DNA of 32,126 nt from Lachnospiraceae bacterium (GCA_017622575.1 JAGAQU010000005.1:1-32126); one strand, 5' to 3'. Shown: positions 22,933 through 31,484, counted from the stretch's first letter. Notes: a model not told the origin generated them from the letters alone. Made by a program: numbers and translations.

Positions 22933-23220
22933 TCACTTGTTCAGTCTGCCAAATACCAGTTCGTATCCGTCGTTGCCGTAATTTAAGGAACGGTTCACTC
23001 TGCTGATGGTGGCAGTGGAAGCACCTGTCTTTTCTGCAATTTCCAGATAAGTTTTCTTGTTTTTCAGCATGGAAGCTACTTCATAACGCTGGGATAAAGA
23101 GAGAAGCTCATTGATCGTGCACAGATCCTCAAAAAAACTGTAGCATTCTTCTTTATTCTCAAGGCTTAATATCGCATCAAATAATTGATCTACGGCAGCT
23201 GTCTGAAGCTTTTTGTTCAT
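22933..23220 (-). CDS. yerC: YerC/YecD TrpR-like DNA-binding regulator
   Basis: A 95-residue protein of the TrpR-related YerC/YecD family. The helix-turn-helix is TYLEIAEKTGASTATISRVNRSL in the middle-to-late part, preceded by the SLSQRYEVASML helix. Relatives are small homodimeric regulators whose ligand is mostly unknown. The frame extends 16 codons further upstream, but AAGGAGG lies 7 bases before the ATG at 23220. Two overlapping -10 candidates (TATACT, TAAAAT) lie in the AT-rich DNA upstream. Confidence 0.93.
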   Translation of the reverse strand: MNKKLQTAAVDQLFDAILSLENKEECYSFFEDLCTINELLSLSQRYEVASMLKNKKTYLEIAEKTGASTATISRVNRSLNYGNDGYELVFGRLNK

Positions 23221-23320
23221 AGGAAAGCCTCCTTGATAATATATTTTCATACAGTATAATTTTAACATATTAAAGTTTTAAAGTAAAGACAGAAAATTTG
23301 AAAAAACAAAGAGCAAGTAC

Positions 23321-23349
23321 TTGTCATGTAGTTTCCAATACTATATACT
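23321..23349 (+). promoter_or_regulatory. Promoter of the DUF1836 gene
   Basis: TTGTCA (23321-23326) and TATACT (23344-23349) are 17 bases apart, about 35 bases before the ATG. Confidence 0.8.
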
Positions 23350-23384
23350 GTAGAGTACAGGCTTCAAAAGAGGGGTGATTGAAA

Positions 23385-24026
23385 ATGACCATTGATAAGG
23401 ATGATTTGCTAAACAGCATTATGGAAAGCCTTAGCCGAATTCAGTATATCAAATCGGCGGATATTCCCAATATTGATCTGTATATGGATCAGGTTACGAC
23501 TTTTATGGAAAGTAAGCTGAAAAATACATCGAGAAATCCGGAGGCGGACAAGATCCTGACAAAGACCATGATCAACAATTATGCGAAGAATGATCTTCTG
23601 CCTCCTCCCGTGAAAAAGAAATACAGCAAAGAACACGTGCTGATGCTGATTTTTATTTATTATTATAAAAGTATTCTGTCAATCAATGATATCCAGACAT
23701 TGTTAAAGCCCATCTCTGACAGATATTTTCAGTCCGGCGAAGGCTTGAATCTGAGTGATGTCTATGAGGAGATTTTTGGCCTTGAGAAGAGTCAGGTGGA
23801 GTCCATGAAAAAGGATATTTTGGAAAAATTTGAGATTTCCAGAGAGACTTTTAAGGATGCGCCTTCAGAGGATCAGGAATTCCTCCAGCTGTTTTCTTTT
23901 ATCGGTCTTTTGAGCTTTGATGTCTATGTGAAGAAGCTTCTGATCGAGAAAATGGTGGATACCTTTGGGAGCGCCGCTTCCGAGGGAGATGAGAAGCAAA
24001 AGGGAAAAGAGAAAAAAGATAAGTGA
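23385..24026 (+). CDS. DUF1836 domain protein (MerR-like putative regulator)
   Basis: A 213-residue cytoplasmic protein of the DUF1836 family found in Firmicutes. The segment LTKTMINNYAKNDLLPPPVKKKYSKEHV (about 58-85) resembles a MerR-type winged helix, followed by LMLIFIYYYKSILSINDIQTLLKP. The C-terminus is acidic/lysine-rich and flexible. DNA binding is likely by family, the target unknown. The frame opens with TTG at 23379 directly after AGGGGTGA; the ATG two codons later has the better spacing. It has its own promoter and terminator. Confidence 0.87.
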   Translation: MTIDKDDLLNSIMESLSRIQYIKSADIPNIDLYMDQVTTFMESKLKNTSRNPEADKILTKTMINNYAKNDLLPPPVKKKYSKEHVLMLIFIYYYKSILSINDIQTLLKPISDRYFQSGEGLNLSDVYEEIFGLEKSQVESMKKDILEKFEISRETFKDAPSEDQEFLQLFSFIGLLSFDVYVKKLLIEKMVDTFGSAASEGDEKQKGKEKKDK

Positions 24027-24028
24027 AA

Positions 24029-24059
24029 CAAAGGCTGTCCGGTCATGGACAGCCTTTTG
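24029..24059. terminator. Terminator between DUF1836 gene and GH9 gene
   Basis: AAAGGCTGTCC (24030-24040) and GGACAGCCTTT (24047-24057) pair perfectly over a 6-base loop, with T's following rightward. On the minus strand TTTGTTTC follows, so it may serve both convergent genes. Confidence 0.92.
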
Positions 24060-24127
24060 TGTGATTATATGTCATGAGTGCACCCTTACGGGTCAATTTT
24101 GATATACAAATTCCTTCAGGAAAATGC

Positions 24128-25762
24128 TTACAGGGTTTCAAAGTAAGCGGTCATAAATACGGCAGGAGAGTTCCAGTAGATGGTGATCTCATTGGTGGAA
24201 TAGCTTTCCACTTCGTCCACATAGCACTTCATGGGAGGAGTGCCTGCAGGAATCAGCTCGCATGCTTTCGGATCACAGGGAGTTTTAAAGGGACCTCCGC
24301 TGACCCAGCCGGGCATGGGAAGCTCAATGCCGTCTGCAAAGGTGGGACGATTATGAGGATTTTTGAAAGCATGCTCACCATGACCTGTCACATAGCTGAC
24401 ATTCAGGGCATTGCGTCCGAGAAGATAATGAAGCTGCTCCAAAGCAGCCTGTGTATATTGCTCTTTCTGTTCGCCTTTCGACACAAGTGCAGCCAGAATG
24501 AAAAGCATGGAACGGTTGCATACCACCATGTTGCTGCCCCAGCAGAAATCCTCGGGTTTCATGGCAAGGGAAAAGCCGCTTTCCTCCATTACGGCAAGAA
24601 GTCTTTCCGTTTCTGCAAACAATGATTGTCGCAGCTTGGTTTCTATCTTGTCTCCTGCAGTGTGGGCCGGGTCGGTGAGGACGGAAAGCAGGGCAAAGCC
24701 GGAAACGTCTGTCCAGCCGAAATCTGTTTTGTTGATATCGGAATCTACATATTTTTGCAATTCCTCCCGGTAAGCAGGTATGGAATCATGATCACTGCGA
24801 AGAAGCTCTGCGGCTGCCCACATGCGCTCATCCATATCACAGTCATCATCATACTCACCGGTATTGCTTCCCTCCGGATTGTGGAAGCCGATATAAGGAT
24901 TTTCGAGGAGCCAGTCAAAGGATTTTTTTGCTTTTTCAAGCGCTTCCTTTGCAAAGTCAGGCAGGAAAGGCGCATATACTCTTGAGGCCAGTGCCATTAC
25001 AGCGGCAAAATCTGCTGCCGCCATGGAGGAGACAGGATAGATCAGAAACGGATCATGATCCTCTTCCGGCATGATAAAATCGGCATGGCAGTAGGCGGTA
25101 AGCTTATGGGACACGCTGCCGTCAGGAAACTGCATTTTCATAAGCCATCTGAGTTCATAGAGACACTCATTCAAAACATCAGGCATGCCGTTTCCACTCT
25201 CGGGAATGTTTAAAGAATTCCGGAAGCTTTCCGGAAACAGCTCATAGGCATAGAGAAGATGACCCACAGCTACGGCGCCTGGTGTGGTATATCTTCCGAA
25301 ATCTCCGGCATCGTGCCAGCCTCCTGTCATGTCAAAGGTCTGGGGATTTTCCGTGTGAGCTGCATAATCCTCATATAAAATGGCAGGAGATGTGTGGCAT
25401 GCCTCATGGGTGTATGCGCCGGCATATTCCTTCGTGAGAGCACAGCCGCATCTCTGGAAATAAAGGGCTTTCAGCAAATCCTTTTGCAGAGAGGCATAGA
25501 CCTTGGAATCGATGGAAAACACCGGTGAAGTCTCGCCTTTGCCGCTCAAAATATAGAAGCCTCCCTCTTCTGTTAAATCCGAAAAATCGATCTCCCAGGT
25601 TTCTTCCCCTGCGGAGGGGTCAAAGCCTTTCTTTGTGGCAACACCGTCAAATACGCATTTCCGGTCAGACAGCCGGATGATCTGAAAATTGCAGGCGCAG
25701 TTGCAAACTGCCAGTTTTCTGCCGTGGGCAGGATATCCAACCTGATCTACAAAAATACCCAT
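24128..25762 (-). CDS. Glycoside hydrolase family 9 (cytoplasmic-type cellodextrinase/glucanase)
   Basis: A 544-residue GH9 enzyme: N-terminal Ig-like CelD_N domain (about 1-85) then the (alpha/alpha)6 barrel. The nucleophile-activating pair is in GGWHDAGDFGRY (Asp151, Asp154). The family signatures YLLGRNALNVSYVTGHG with PHNRP, and YSTNEITIYWNSP with acid Glu525, are complete. There is no signal peptide, dockerin or carbohydrate-binding module, so it probably cleaves imported cello- or beta-glucan oligosaccharides inside the cell. GGGAGG lies 6 bases before the ATG. It stands alone without transporter genes beside it. Confidence 0.96.
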   Translation of the reverse strand: MGIFVDQVGYPAHGRKLAVCNCACNFQIIRLSDRKCVFDGVATKKGFDPSAGEETWEIDFSDLTEEGGFYILSGKGETSPVFSIDSKVYASLQKDLLKALYFQRCGCALTKEYAGAYTHEACHTSPAILYEDYAAHTENPQTFDMTGGWHDAGDFGRYTTPGAVAVGHLLYAYELFPESFRNSLNIPESGNGMPDVLNECLYELRWLMKMQFPDGSVSHKLTAYCHADFIMPEEDHDPFLIYPVSSMAAADFAAVMALASRVYAPFLPDFAKEALEKAKKSFDWLLENPYIGFHNPEGSNTGEYDDDCDMDERMWAAAELLRSDHDSIPAYREELQKYVDSDINKTDFGWTDVSGFALLSVLTDPAHTAGDKIETKLRQSLFAETERLLAVMEESGFSLAMKPEDFCWGSNMVVCNRSMLFILAALVSKGEQKEQYTQAALEQLHYLLGRNALNVSYVTGHGEHAFKNPHNRPTFADGIELPMPGWVSGGPFKTPCDPKACELIPAGTPPMKCYVDEVESYSTNEITIYWNSPAVFMTAYFETL

Positions 25763-25800
25763 ATGTAACCTCCCGTTATATCTGTAAAATTTATATATTA

Positions 25801-25829
25801 ATCATACAATGGAGCGGAGATAAAAGCAA
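25801..25829 (-). promoter_or_regulatory. Promoter of the GH9 gene
   Basis: On the minus strand TTGCTT (25824-25829) and TATGAT (25801-25806) are 17 bases apart, about 40 bases before the ATG. Confidence 0.7.
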
Positions 25830-25850
25830 TGCGGATTTCTCCTGTTTTCG

Positions 25851-25879
25851 TTGCATAGTTTTGCAAGGTATGCTATCCT
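25851..25879 (+). promoter_or_regulatory. Promoter of the EamA transporter gene
   Basis: TTGCAT (25851-25856) and TATCCT (25874-25879) are 17 bases apart, about 30 bases before the ATG. Confidence 0.65.
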
Positions 25880-25910
25880 GTTTGAGGTTTTTTAAAGGAG
25901 ATAGATAGAA

Positions 25911-26759
25911 ATGTGGATGTTGCTTGTACTGTTGTACGGTGTGTTAAAAGGCGTCCGTGAAGTGGTCAAGAAGAAAGCTCTCACAAAAAATACAGTGATG
26001 GAAGTGCTGTTCTTTTATACCCTTCTGGCGTTTTTATTTGTGGTCCCGGATGCAAAGAATGCCATGGGAATGGAACCCCAATATTATTTTTATGTTGCGC
26101 TGAAATCCTTTGTGATCTTTTTGGCGTGGATTTTCAGCTTTAAGGCCATCGATAAGATGCCTATCAGCATTTATGGAATACTGGATTTGTCCAGAGTCCT
26201 GTTTGCCACGCTTCTCGGCGTATTTGTACTGCAGGAAGTGCTGGGTGTTTATCAGATAATCGGTCTTATCCTTGTTTCGGCAGGACTCATTTTACTGAAG
26301 TTCAGACCGGGAACGGCGAGAAACAGGCAAAAGGAGGATATTCAGGTAGTCTATGTTTTGTTTGCCTTTGCCTCCTGTATCCTGAATGCGGTATCGGGTC
26401 TTATGGATAAACTTCTGATGCGTGAGATCAGCAGCTCTCAGCTGCAGTTCTGGTATATGCTGTTCCTTGTGTCCTATTACGGAATTTATCTGGTTGTCAC
26501 ACGGACGAGGATCAGCGGAAGTGTCCTCAAAAATGGCTGGATCTGGCTTCTCAGTATCCTGTTTGTGATAGCGGACAGAGCATTGTTCATTGCAAACGGA
26601 ATGGAAGGAAGCAGGGTTACGGTGATGACGTTGATCAAGCAGAGCGGCTGTGTGGTCACCATCCTGGCAGGCAAGTTTATTTTTAAGGAAAAAAATATCG
26701 GTTACAAGCTGTTTTGTGCAGCTGTAATCGTGGCGGGAATCGTCATTTCGGTTCTGTAG
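25911..26759 (+). CDS. EamA/DMT superfamily transporter
   Basis: A 282-residue membrane protein with ten hydrophobic spans in two EamA halves. The first ends with YGILDLSRVLFATLLGVFVLQEVLGVYQIIGLILVSAGL and the second with VTVMTLIKQSGCVVTILAGKFIFKEKN, the usual terminal helices of the drug/metabolite transporter superfamily. Substrate unknown. AGGAG lies 10 bases before the ATG. It is divergent from the GH9 gene with separate promoters. The stop codon lies inside the left arm of the terminator hairpin. Confidence 0.92.
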   Translation: MWMLLVLLYGVLKGVREVVKKKALTKNTVMEVLFFYTLLAFLFVVPDAKNAMGMEPQYYFYVALKSFVIFLAWIFSFKAIDKMPISIYGILDLSRVLFATLLGVFVLQEVLGVYQIIGLILVSAGLILLKFRPGTARNRQKEDIQVVYVLFAFASCILNAVSGLMDKLLMREISSSQLQFWYMLFLVSYYGIYLVVTRTRISGSVLKNGWIWLLSILFVIADRALFIANGMEGSRVTVMTLIKQSGCVVTILAGKFIFKEKNIGYKLFCAAVIVAGIVISVL

Positions 26760-26779
26760 GTATCCTGCAGAACCTTTTT
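26750..26779 (+). terminator. Terminator overlapping the EamA stop codon
   Basis: GGTTCTGTAGG (26750-26760) and CCTGCAGAACC (26764-26774) form an 11-base stem with one G-T pair and a 3-base loop, followed by TTTTT. Confidence 0.9.
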
Positions 26780-26880
26780 AATGAAAAAAATTTTTAAAAT
26801 TGTTGAAGAAAAGGATACTGCTTCTGCGTTATAGTAAATGAAAGCAGACAAAACAGAAGGTGAGGTGGGAAAAACGAATT

Positions 26881-27405
26881 ATGGCAACAATGACAAGGTG
26901 TTCGGAGAGTCGACTTGCCGAACTCATTGATACATATGGGAAACTTGTTTTTTCCATCTGTTATAAGATAACGGGAGATTATTTTACTGCAGAAGATATC
27001 ACCCAGGAAACCTTCCTCTCTGTTTTTCAAAAATATGAAACCTTTGACGGAAACAATGAAAAATCATGGATCTGCAGGATCGCCACCAATAAAAGCATTG
27101 ATTTCCTCAGAAGCGCGGGCAGAAAGGGCGTACCGACGGAGGATGAGTTCTTTGAAGGTGTTGTGGAGAAGAGAGGAAGCCCGGAAGATTTGTGTCTGGA
27201 AGAGGAGATCAAAAGAGATCTGGAACGGCGATGCGAAAGCCTTAAGCCGCCATATGATGAGATAGCCAGAGATTATTATCTGCTGGAAAAAAGTGTTTCG
27301 GAGATGGCAGCGGAAAGAAAGATGAACAGTAAGAGTATTCAGACCCAGGTGTACAGGGCAAGGAATATGCTGAGAAAGCTTTACGGAAAGGAGGGATTGG
27401 CATGA
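26881..27405 (+). CDS. ECF-type RNA polymerase sigma factor
   Basis: About 174 residues with sigma region 2 (GKLVFSICYKITGDYFTAED and ITQETFLSVFQKY, then SWICRIATNKSIDFLR) and region 4 (SVSEMAAERKMNSKSIQTQV YRARNML, the HTH). It directs RNA polymerase to stress promoters, usually held by the adjacent anti-sigma. The frame extends to GTG 26860; ATG 26881 is chosen as more typical, but its GAGGTGGG SD is rather far and the start is unsure. A lone TATAGT at 26830 lacks a clear -35. Its TGA overlaps the next ATG by 4 bases (ATGA). Confidence 0.93.
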   Translation: MATMTRCSESRLAELIDTYGKLVFSICYKITGDYFTAEDITQETFLSVFQKYETFDGNNEKSWICRIATNKSIDFLRSAGRKGVPTEDEFFEGVVEKRGSPEDLCLEEEIKRDLERRCESLKPPYDEIARDYYLLEKSVSEMAAERKMNSKSIQTQVYRARNMLRKLYGKEGLA

Positions 27406-27842
27406 ATGATTATCCCACAGAGGAAGAACTGAACCGAATGATAGAAGAATTGGAGCGGGAGCAGTTATACGCACCAAGACATTTGAAGGAAGACATTCTT
27501 GTTAAAGCGAGAAAAATAGAAAAAAGAAGGAACAAAAATGTTCAGCCGGTTTCCTTTCGTATGTATACGCTCAAGATGGCAGTGGGAATGGCTGCTGCTG
27601 TTTTACTGGTATTTATGATTCCGGCAGAAAGCGGCAATGGTTTTGAAGGTATCGGTATGACGGAAGGACGGTGGAAGGCTTTGGAAGAGAGAAACCTTTC
27701 GGAGGAAAAAGACAGAGTCAGTCTGGATGAAAGAATCATGGCCCGTATGGATGAAAAGAGAGAAGAAGCCGGTAAGTTGTTTGAAAAAGTAGGAAATTTA
27801 TTCCGCAGGGAAGATTTAGGAGGAAATGATTATGAAAACTAA
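27402..27842 (+). CDS. Putative single-pass membrane anti-sigma factor
   Basis: A 146-residue protein: acidic, helical cytoplasmic N-terminus (PTEEELNRMIEELEREQLYA, then APRHLKEDILVKARKIEKRR), one membrane span (about 56-74), and a charged, likely helical outer segment. There is no zinc-binding HxxxCxxC motif. It is assigned by position after the sigma gene with ATGA coupling, and by topology; direct homology is not certain. It overlaps the next gene by 11 bases. Confidence 0.72.
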   Translation: MNDYPTEEELNRMIEELEREQLYAPRHLKEDILVKARKIEKRRNKNVQPVSFRMYTLKMAVGMAAAVLLVFMIPAESGNGFEGIGMTEGRWKALEERNLSEEKDRVSLDERIMARMDEKREEAGKLFEKVGNLFRREDLGGNDYEN

Positions 27843-28395
27843 GAAAAAAAGCAGATTTTTAACCTTTTGTTTTTCACTTTTGCCGGGAGCGGGCGAAATG
27901 TATATGGGATTTATGCGCATGGGACTCAGCCTGATGCTTTTGTTTATCCTGTCTTTTATGATTCCTGCCGCTCTCAGGCTGGATGAGTTGAGTGTCTTGG
28001 CATTGGTGGTATGGTTTTACGGATTTTTCCACGCCAATCATCTTGTGAGCTTAACGGATGAAGAGTTTGCCAAAGTGGAGGATGAGTATCTGTTTGGCAT
28101 GGATTCCATTGCCGGAGGCAGAAATTTTGTGAACAAATACCGGAAAGGACTGGCTGTCGTACTGATTGCTTCCGGCGTGCTGCTGCTTTGGAATACGCTT
28201 ACGGATCTGGCGGGCCGATTCCTACCTCAGGCGGTCTGCGATGCCATGCGTATCGTAGGAAACTATGCGCCCAGAATGCTGGTGGCCGTTGTCATCATTT
28301 TTATCGGTGTCAGGATGATACAGGGAAGAAAAGAGCAGCTGGCAGATCTGGAGCAGAAGGAAGAGGAAAACGGTACAGAAAACAGGGAGGAATAA
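27832..28395 (+). CDS. TM2-like multi-pass membrane protein
   Basis: A 187-residue protein with about four membrane spans. The N-terminal LLPGAGEMYMGFMRMGLSLM resembles the TM2 domain pattern (Pro/Gly then Tyr-x-Gly between two spans); two more spans lie near 110-128 and 145-165, and the tail is acidic. AGGAGG is 8 bases before ATG 27832, which is preferred over the ATG 6 bases upstream that lies too close to the SD. Third gene of the ECF operon. Function unknown. Confidence 0.75.
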   Translation: MKTKKKSRFLTFCFSLLPGAGEMYMGFMRMGLSLMLLFILSFMIPAALRLDELSVLALVVWFYGFFHANHLVSLTDEEFAKVEDEYLFGMDSIAGGRNFVNKYRKGLAVVLIASGVLLLWNTLTDLAGRFLPQAVCDAMRIVGNYAPRMLVAVVIIFIGVRMIQGRKEQLADLEQKEEENGTENREE

Positions 28396-28398
28396 AAG

Positions 28399-28749
28399 AT
28401 GGATAAACAGACGATTCAGGTAAGGAGAGTTGGTTCTGTCACATTCGGCACTGTTCTTATCGCAATAGGAATGCTGTTCCTTTTACATCTGTTTTTCCCT
28501 GCCTTCAACTATTATCTGATCTATCGTTTCTGGCCGGTGATACTGATCCTTCTGGGACTGGAGGTCCTTTCGGGAAGCAGACAGAAATCCTATGAGATCA
28601 TTGATGCAGAGGGAAAGATTGTGGAACAGAGTAAAATGGTGTACGATGTACCGGCGATTCTGCTTATGATTACCCTGACAGGATTTTCCATGTGCATGGC
28701 ATTGATAGACTGGGTCTATGAGGCACAGAATTTTCATATTACATTTTGA
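28399..28749 (+). CDS. Small LiaI/LiaF-like membrane protein
   Basis: A 116-residue protein with three hydrophobic spans. The segment GTVLIAIGMLFLLHLFFP followed by YRFWPVILILLGLEVLSGS is the pattern of the membrane part of LiaI/LiaF-like (DUF5668-type) proteins, which sense or signal envelope stress in Firmicutes. A third span lies near the C-terminus. It starts 3 bases after the previous stop, with GGAGG 8 bases upstream. Last gene of the operon before a terminator. Confidence 0.75.
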   Translation: MDKQTIQVRRVGSVTFGTVLIAIGMLFLLHLFFPAFNYYLIYRFWPVILILLGLEVLSGSRQKSYEIIDAEGKIVEQSKMVYDVPAILLMITLTGFSMCMALIDWVYEAQNFHITF

Positions 28750-28783
28750 TCATATGGGAAACAGTATTTTTACGGACAGAGAA

Positions 28784-28813
28784 GACTCACGCTTATGAGG
28801 CGTGAGCCTTTTT
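28784..28813 (+). terminator. Terminator of the ECF operon
   Basis: CTCACGC (28786-28792) pairs with GCGTGAG (28800-28806) over a 7-base loop, followed by CCTTTTT. Confidence 0.85.
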
Positions 28814-28882
28814 GCTGTTTGCGCACCATGGACGCGCTCTAACGGATGAAAGTCCCGGACAAAGCGTGCCTGCATTTGATTT

Positions 28883-29914
28883 CTATTTGACAGCTTCTTT
28901 TGCAAAATCGGTGGTAACAAGATCATCATAGGGAACCCTTGCAGGAAGCTCTCCCGCTTCTTCCAGAATATTCTGTAACAGGGTGAAAGCATCTTCCTCA
29001 AAGATCAGATTCTCCTTCCAGGTATCCTGGTCATAATACCTTGTGACAATGGCTGTAATGGTTTCCACGGGAGTTTCCTCAAATTGAGGAGAGATGACCT
29101 TGGCAATCTCTTCCGGCGAGTGGCTGTTTACATAATCCATGCCTTTCTGCAGGGCATTGGTAAAGGACTGGATCACATCAGGATGGGTTTCTATGAAACT
29201 CTTTTTGGCACTGAAAGCGGTGTAGGGAACATAGCCGGAATCTTCACCCAGTGAGGCTACCACATAGCCGTCTCCTTTGGCTTCCAGAGAGGTGGCATGA
29301 GGCTCGAATTCTACTGTGAAATCTCCCTGCCCACCGGAAAAAGCAGCGGCGGTGGAACCGAAATCGATACTCTGGTCGATGGAAAGATCGGTTTTCGGAT
29401 CGATATTGTTTTTTTTCAGAATATATTCAAATACCATCTCCGGCATACCGCCTGCTCTTCCTCCGAGAACATCCTTCCCCTTCAGCATATCCCAATGAAA
29501 ATCGTCGATGGGCTCTCTGGAAACAAGAAAGTTTCCTGCCCGCTGGGTCAGCTGTGCGAAGTTTATCACATAATCCGCAGTGCCGCCCGCATAAGTATAG
29601 ATAGTGGATTCGCTTCCCATAAAACCGATATCAGCTTCCCCTGTAAGCACTGCAGTCATGGTCTTGTCGGCACCAAAACCGGTGACAAGGGTCAGATCGA
29701 TTCCTTCTTCTTCAAAATATCCTTCCTCTATGGCAACATACATGGGAGCATAGAAGATGCTGTGAGCCACCTCGTTTAAGGTAACCTTTACAGTGGCAGA
29801 GGAAGAGGAGCCTTGTGAGGATTCCTTTTTACTGCCGCAGCCTGCAGCCATGGCCGTGATCAGCGCTGCGCAGAGAGTCAGGCCTAAGAATTTGCGATAT
29901 AACTTTTTTTTCAT
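28883..29914 (-). CDS. NMT1/THI5-like ABC substrate-binding lipoprotein
   Basis: A 343-residue lipoprotein with lipobox AAGC (Cys26) and a Ser-rich linker, then a type II periplasmic-binding fold of the NMT1/THI5/SsuA group: NEVAHSIFYAPMYVAIEEGY, GADKTMTAVLTGEADIGFMG and LGGRAGGMPEMVFEYILKK. Relatives bind thiamine pyrimidine precursors, riboflavin, sulfonates or similar; the ligand cannot be named. No permease or ATPase gene is adjacent, since both neighbours run rightward, so it is an orphan here. GGAGG lies 5 bases before the ATG. No TPP or FMN riboswitch is seen in the leader. Confidence 0.9.
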   Translation of the reverse strand: MKKKLYRKFLGLTLCAALITAMAAGCGSKKESSQGSSSSATVKVTLNEVAHSIFYAPMYVAIEEGYFEEEGIDLTLVTGFGADKTMTAVLTGEADIGFMGSESTIYTYAGGTADYVINFAQLTQRAGNFLVSREPIDDFHWDMLKGKDVLGGRAGGMPEMVFEYILKKNNIDPKTDLSIDQSIDFGSTAAAFSGGQGDFTVEFEPHATSLEAKGDGYVVASLGEDSGYVPYTAFSAKKSFIETHPDVIQSFTNALQKGMDYVNSHSPEEIAKVISPQFEETPVETITAIVTRYYDQDTWKENLIFEEDAFTLLQNILEEAGELPARVPYDDLVTTDFAKEAVK

Positions 29915-30015
29915 AAATGCCTCCGTTTTTTGTTCGATGCTTTATCATATGAACGGGAGCGAAAAATGGTACTGCGCGGTATGGGAAATTCTTATGAAAT
30001 AGGCAAATGGAATTA

Positions 30016-30044
30016 TAGACAACAATCGACAAAACAGATATAAT
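30016..30044 (+). promoter_or_regulatory. Promoter of the SPFH/zinc-ribbon operon
   Basis: TAGACA (30016-30021) and a perfect TATAAT (30039-30044) are 17 bases apart, about 43 bases before the ATG. Confidence 0.75.
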
Positions 30045-30087
30045 AAAAGCATTAGATAAAATATATTGTAAAATGGAGGATTGGGAA

Positions 30088-31422
30088 ATGGGATTGATTA
30101 AAGCAGTTACAGGTGCAGTCGGCGGAGTCGTTGCAGATCAGTGGAGAGAGTATTTTTACTGCGATTCCCTCGATGCGGATGTACTTGTTACCAAGGGACA
30201 CAAGAAGACAAAGGGACGCGCAGCAAACAATAACGGAGAAGAGAATATTATCTCCAACGGTTCCGTTGTGGCTGTCAATGAAGGACAGTGTATGATCATC
30301 GTGGATCAGGGAAAAGTTGTTGAATTCTGCGCAGAAGCCGGAGAATTTACATATGATGCTTCCTCGGAACCCAGCTTGCTGTACGGAAATCTGGGAGAGA
30401 ACATCAAGAAAACCTTCAGTACCATCGGAAAGCGTTTTACCTTCGCAGGTGACACAGCCAAGGACCAGAGGGTTTACTTCTTTAACACGAAGGAAATTAT
30501 GGGAAATAAATACGGTACTGCAAATCCGGTGCCTTTCCGCGTAGTAGATGAGAATATCGGTCTTGACATTGATATCTCCATTCGCTGTAATGGTGAATAT
30601 TCTTATAAGATTACAGACCCGCTTCTGTTTTATACCAATGTATGCGGTAATGTGACAGAGGACTATGAGAAGAAGGAACTGGAGGGACAGCTTCGTACAG
30701 AGCTGATGACAGCCCTGCAGCCTGCTTTTGCAAAGATTTCAGCAATGGGCGTTCGCTACAGTGCAATTCCTGCTCATACCATGGAGCTGGCAGATGCACT
30801 GAATGAAGTTCTTTCCGATAAATGGGCACAGCTTCGCGGTATCGAGATCGTATCTTTCGGTATCAATACCATGAAGGCATCCGAAGAAGACGAGGCGATG
30901 ATCAAGGAATTGCAGAGAAGCGCAGTTCTTCGCAATCCCAACATGGCAGCAGCTACGCTGGTAGGCGCTCAGGCAGAAGCTATGAAGGCAGCAGCTTCCA
31001 ATACATCCACAGGCCCTATGATGGCATTTGCCGGCATGAATATGGCAACCCAGGCAGGCGGAATGAATGCACAGCAGTTATTTCAGATGGGAGCAGCCCA
31101 AGCAACAGCACCGCAATCTCAGCCCGCTCCGGCAGCAGCACCTGCACAGACAGCTGGTTGGACCTGCAGCTGCGGAAAAACAGGAAATACCGGAAAGTTC
31201 TGTAGCGAGTGTGGAGCACCCCAGCCTGTGGCAGAAGGATGGACCTGTTCCTGCGGTGCAGTGAATAAAGGCAAATTCTGCAGTGAGTGTGGAGCAAAGA
31301 AGCCGGCAGGAGAGCCTTTATACAAGTGTGATAAGTGCGGATGGGAACCCGAGGATCCCAAGAATCCTCCGAAATTCTGCCCTGAATGCGGAGATCCCTT
31401 TGACGACAGCGATATCCGGTAA
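30088..31422 (+). CDS. YdjI-like SPFH-domain protein with three C-terminal zinc ribbons
   Basis: A 444-residue protein. It begins MGLIKAVTGAVGGVVADQW, then an SPFH/virion-core domain (about 50-270; VAVNEGQCMIIVDQGKVVEF, QRVYFFNTKEI, PVPFRVVDENIGLDIDISIR). A Gln/Ala/Pro linker leads to three Cys4 ribbons: CSCGKTGNTGKFCSECG, CSCGAVNKGKFCSECG and CDKCGW...FCPECG. It resembles Bacillus YdjI, a membrane-stress partner of PspA. The longer frame opens at 30073, but its start overlaps GGAGG; ATG 30088 is 8 bases after that SD. It is followed by a zinc-ribbon gene, likely the same operon. Confidence 0.9.
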   Translation: MGLIKAVTGAVGGVVADQWREYFYCDSLDADVLVTKGHKKTKGRAANNNGEENIISNGSVVAVNEGQCMIIVDQGKVVEFCAEAGEFTYDASSEPSLLYGNLGENIKKTFSTIGKRFTFAGDTAKDQRVYFFNTKEIMGNKYGTANPVPFRVVDENIGLDIDISIRCNGEYSYKITDPLLFYTNVCGNVTEDYEKKELEGQLRTELMTALQPAFAKISAMGVRYSAIPAHTMELADALNEVLSDKWAQLRGIEIVSFGINTMKASEEDEAMIKELQRSAVLRNPNMAAATLVGAQAEAMKAAASNTSTGPMMAFAGMNMATQAGGMNAQQLFQMGAAQATAPQSQPAPAAAPAQTAGWTCSCGKTGNTGKFCSECGAPQPVAEGWTCSCGAVNKGKFCSECGAKKPAGEPLYKCDKCGWEPEDPKNPPKFCPECGDPFDDSDIR

Positions 31423-31484
31423 TGATGATCCGGTGACAACTGTTTAGGAACGAAAAGAGAAACAATAAATTATGGGGAAGAGTG

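Noticed and set aside
24074..24625. 183-aa ORF antisense to the GH9 gene
   Set aside because: It overlaps the GH9 catalytic region, which carries complete motifs; the antisense product has no known features.
29915..30015. TPP or FMN riboswitch before the NMT1/THI5-like gene
   Set aside because: No conserved TPP (CUGAGA, ACCUGA) or RFN blocks are found in the short leader.
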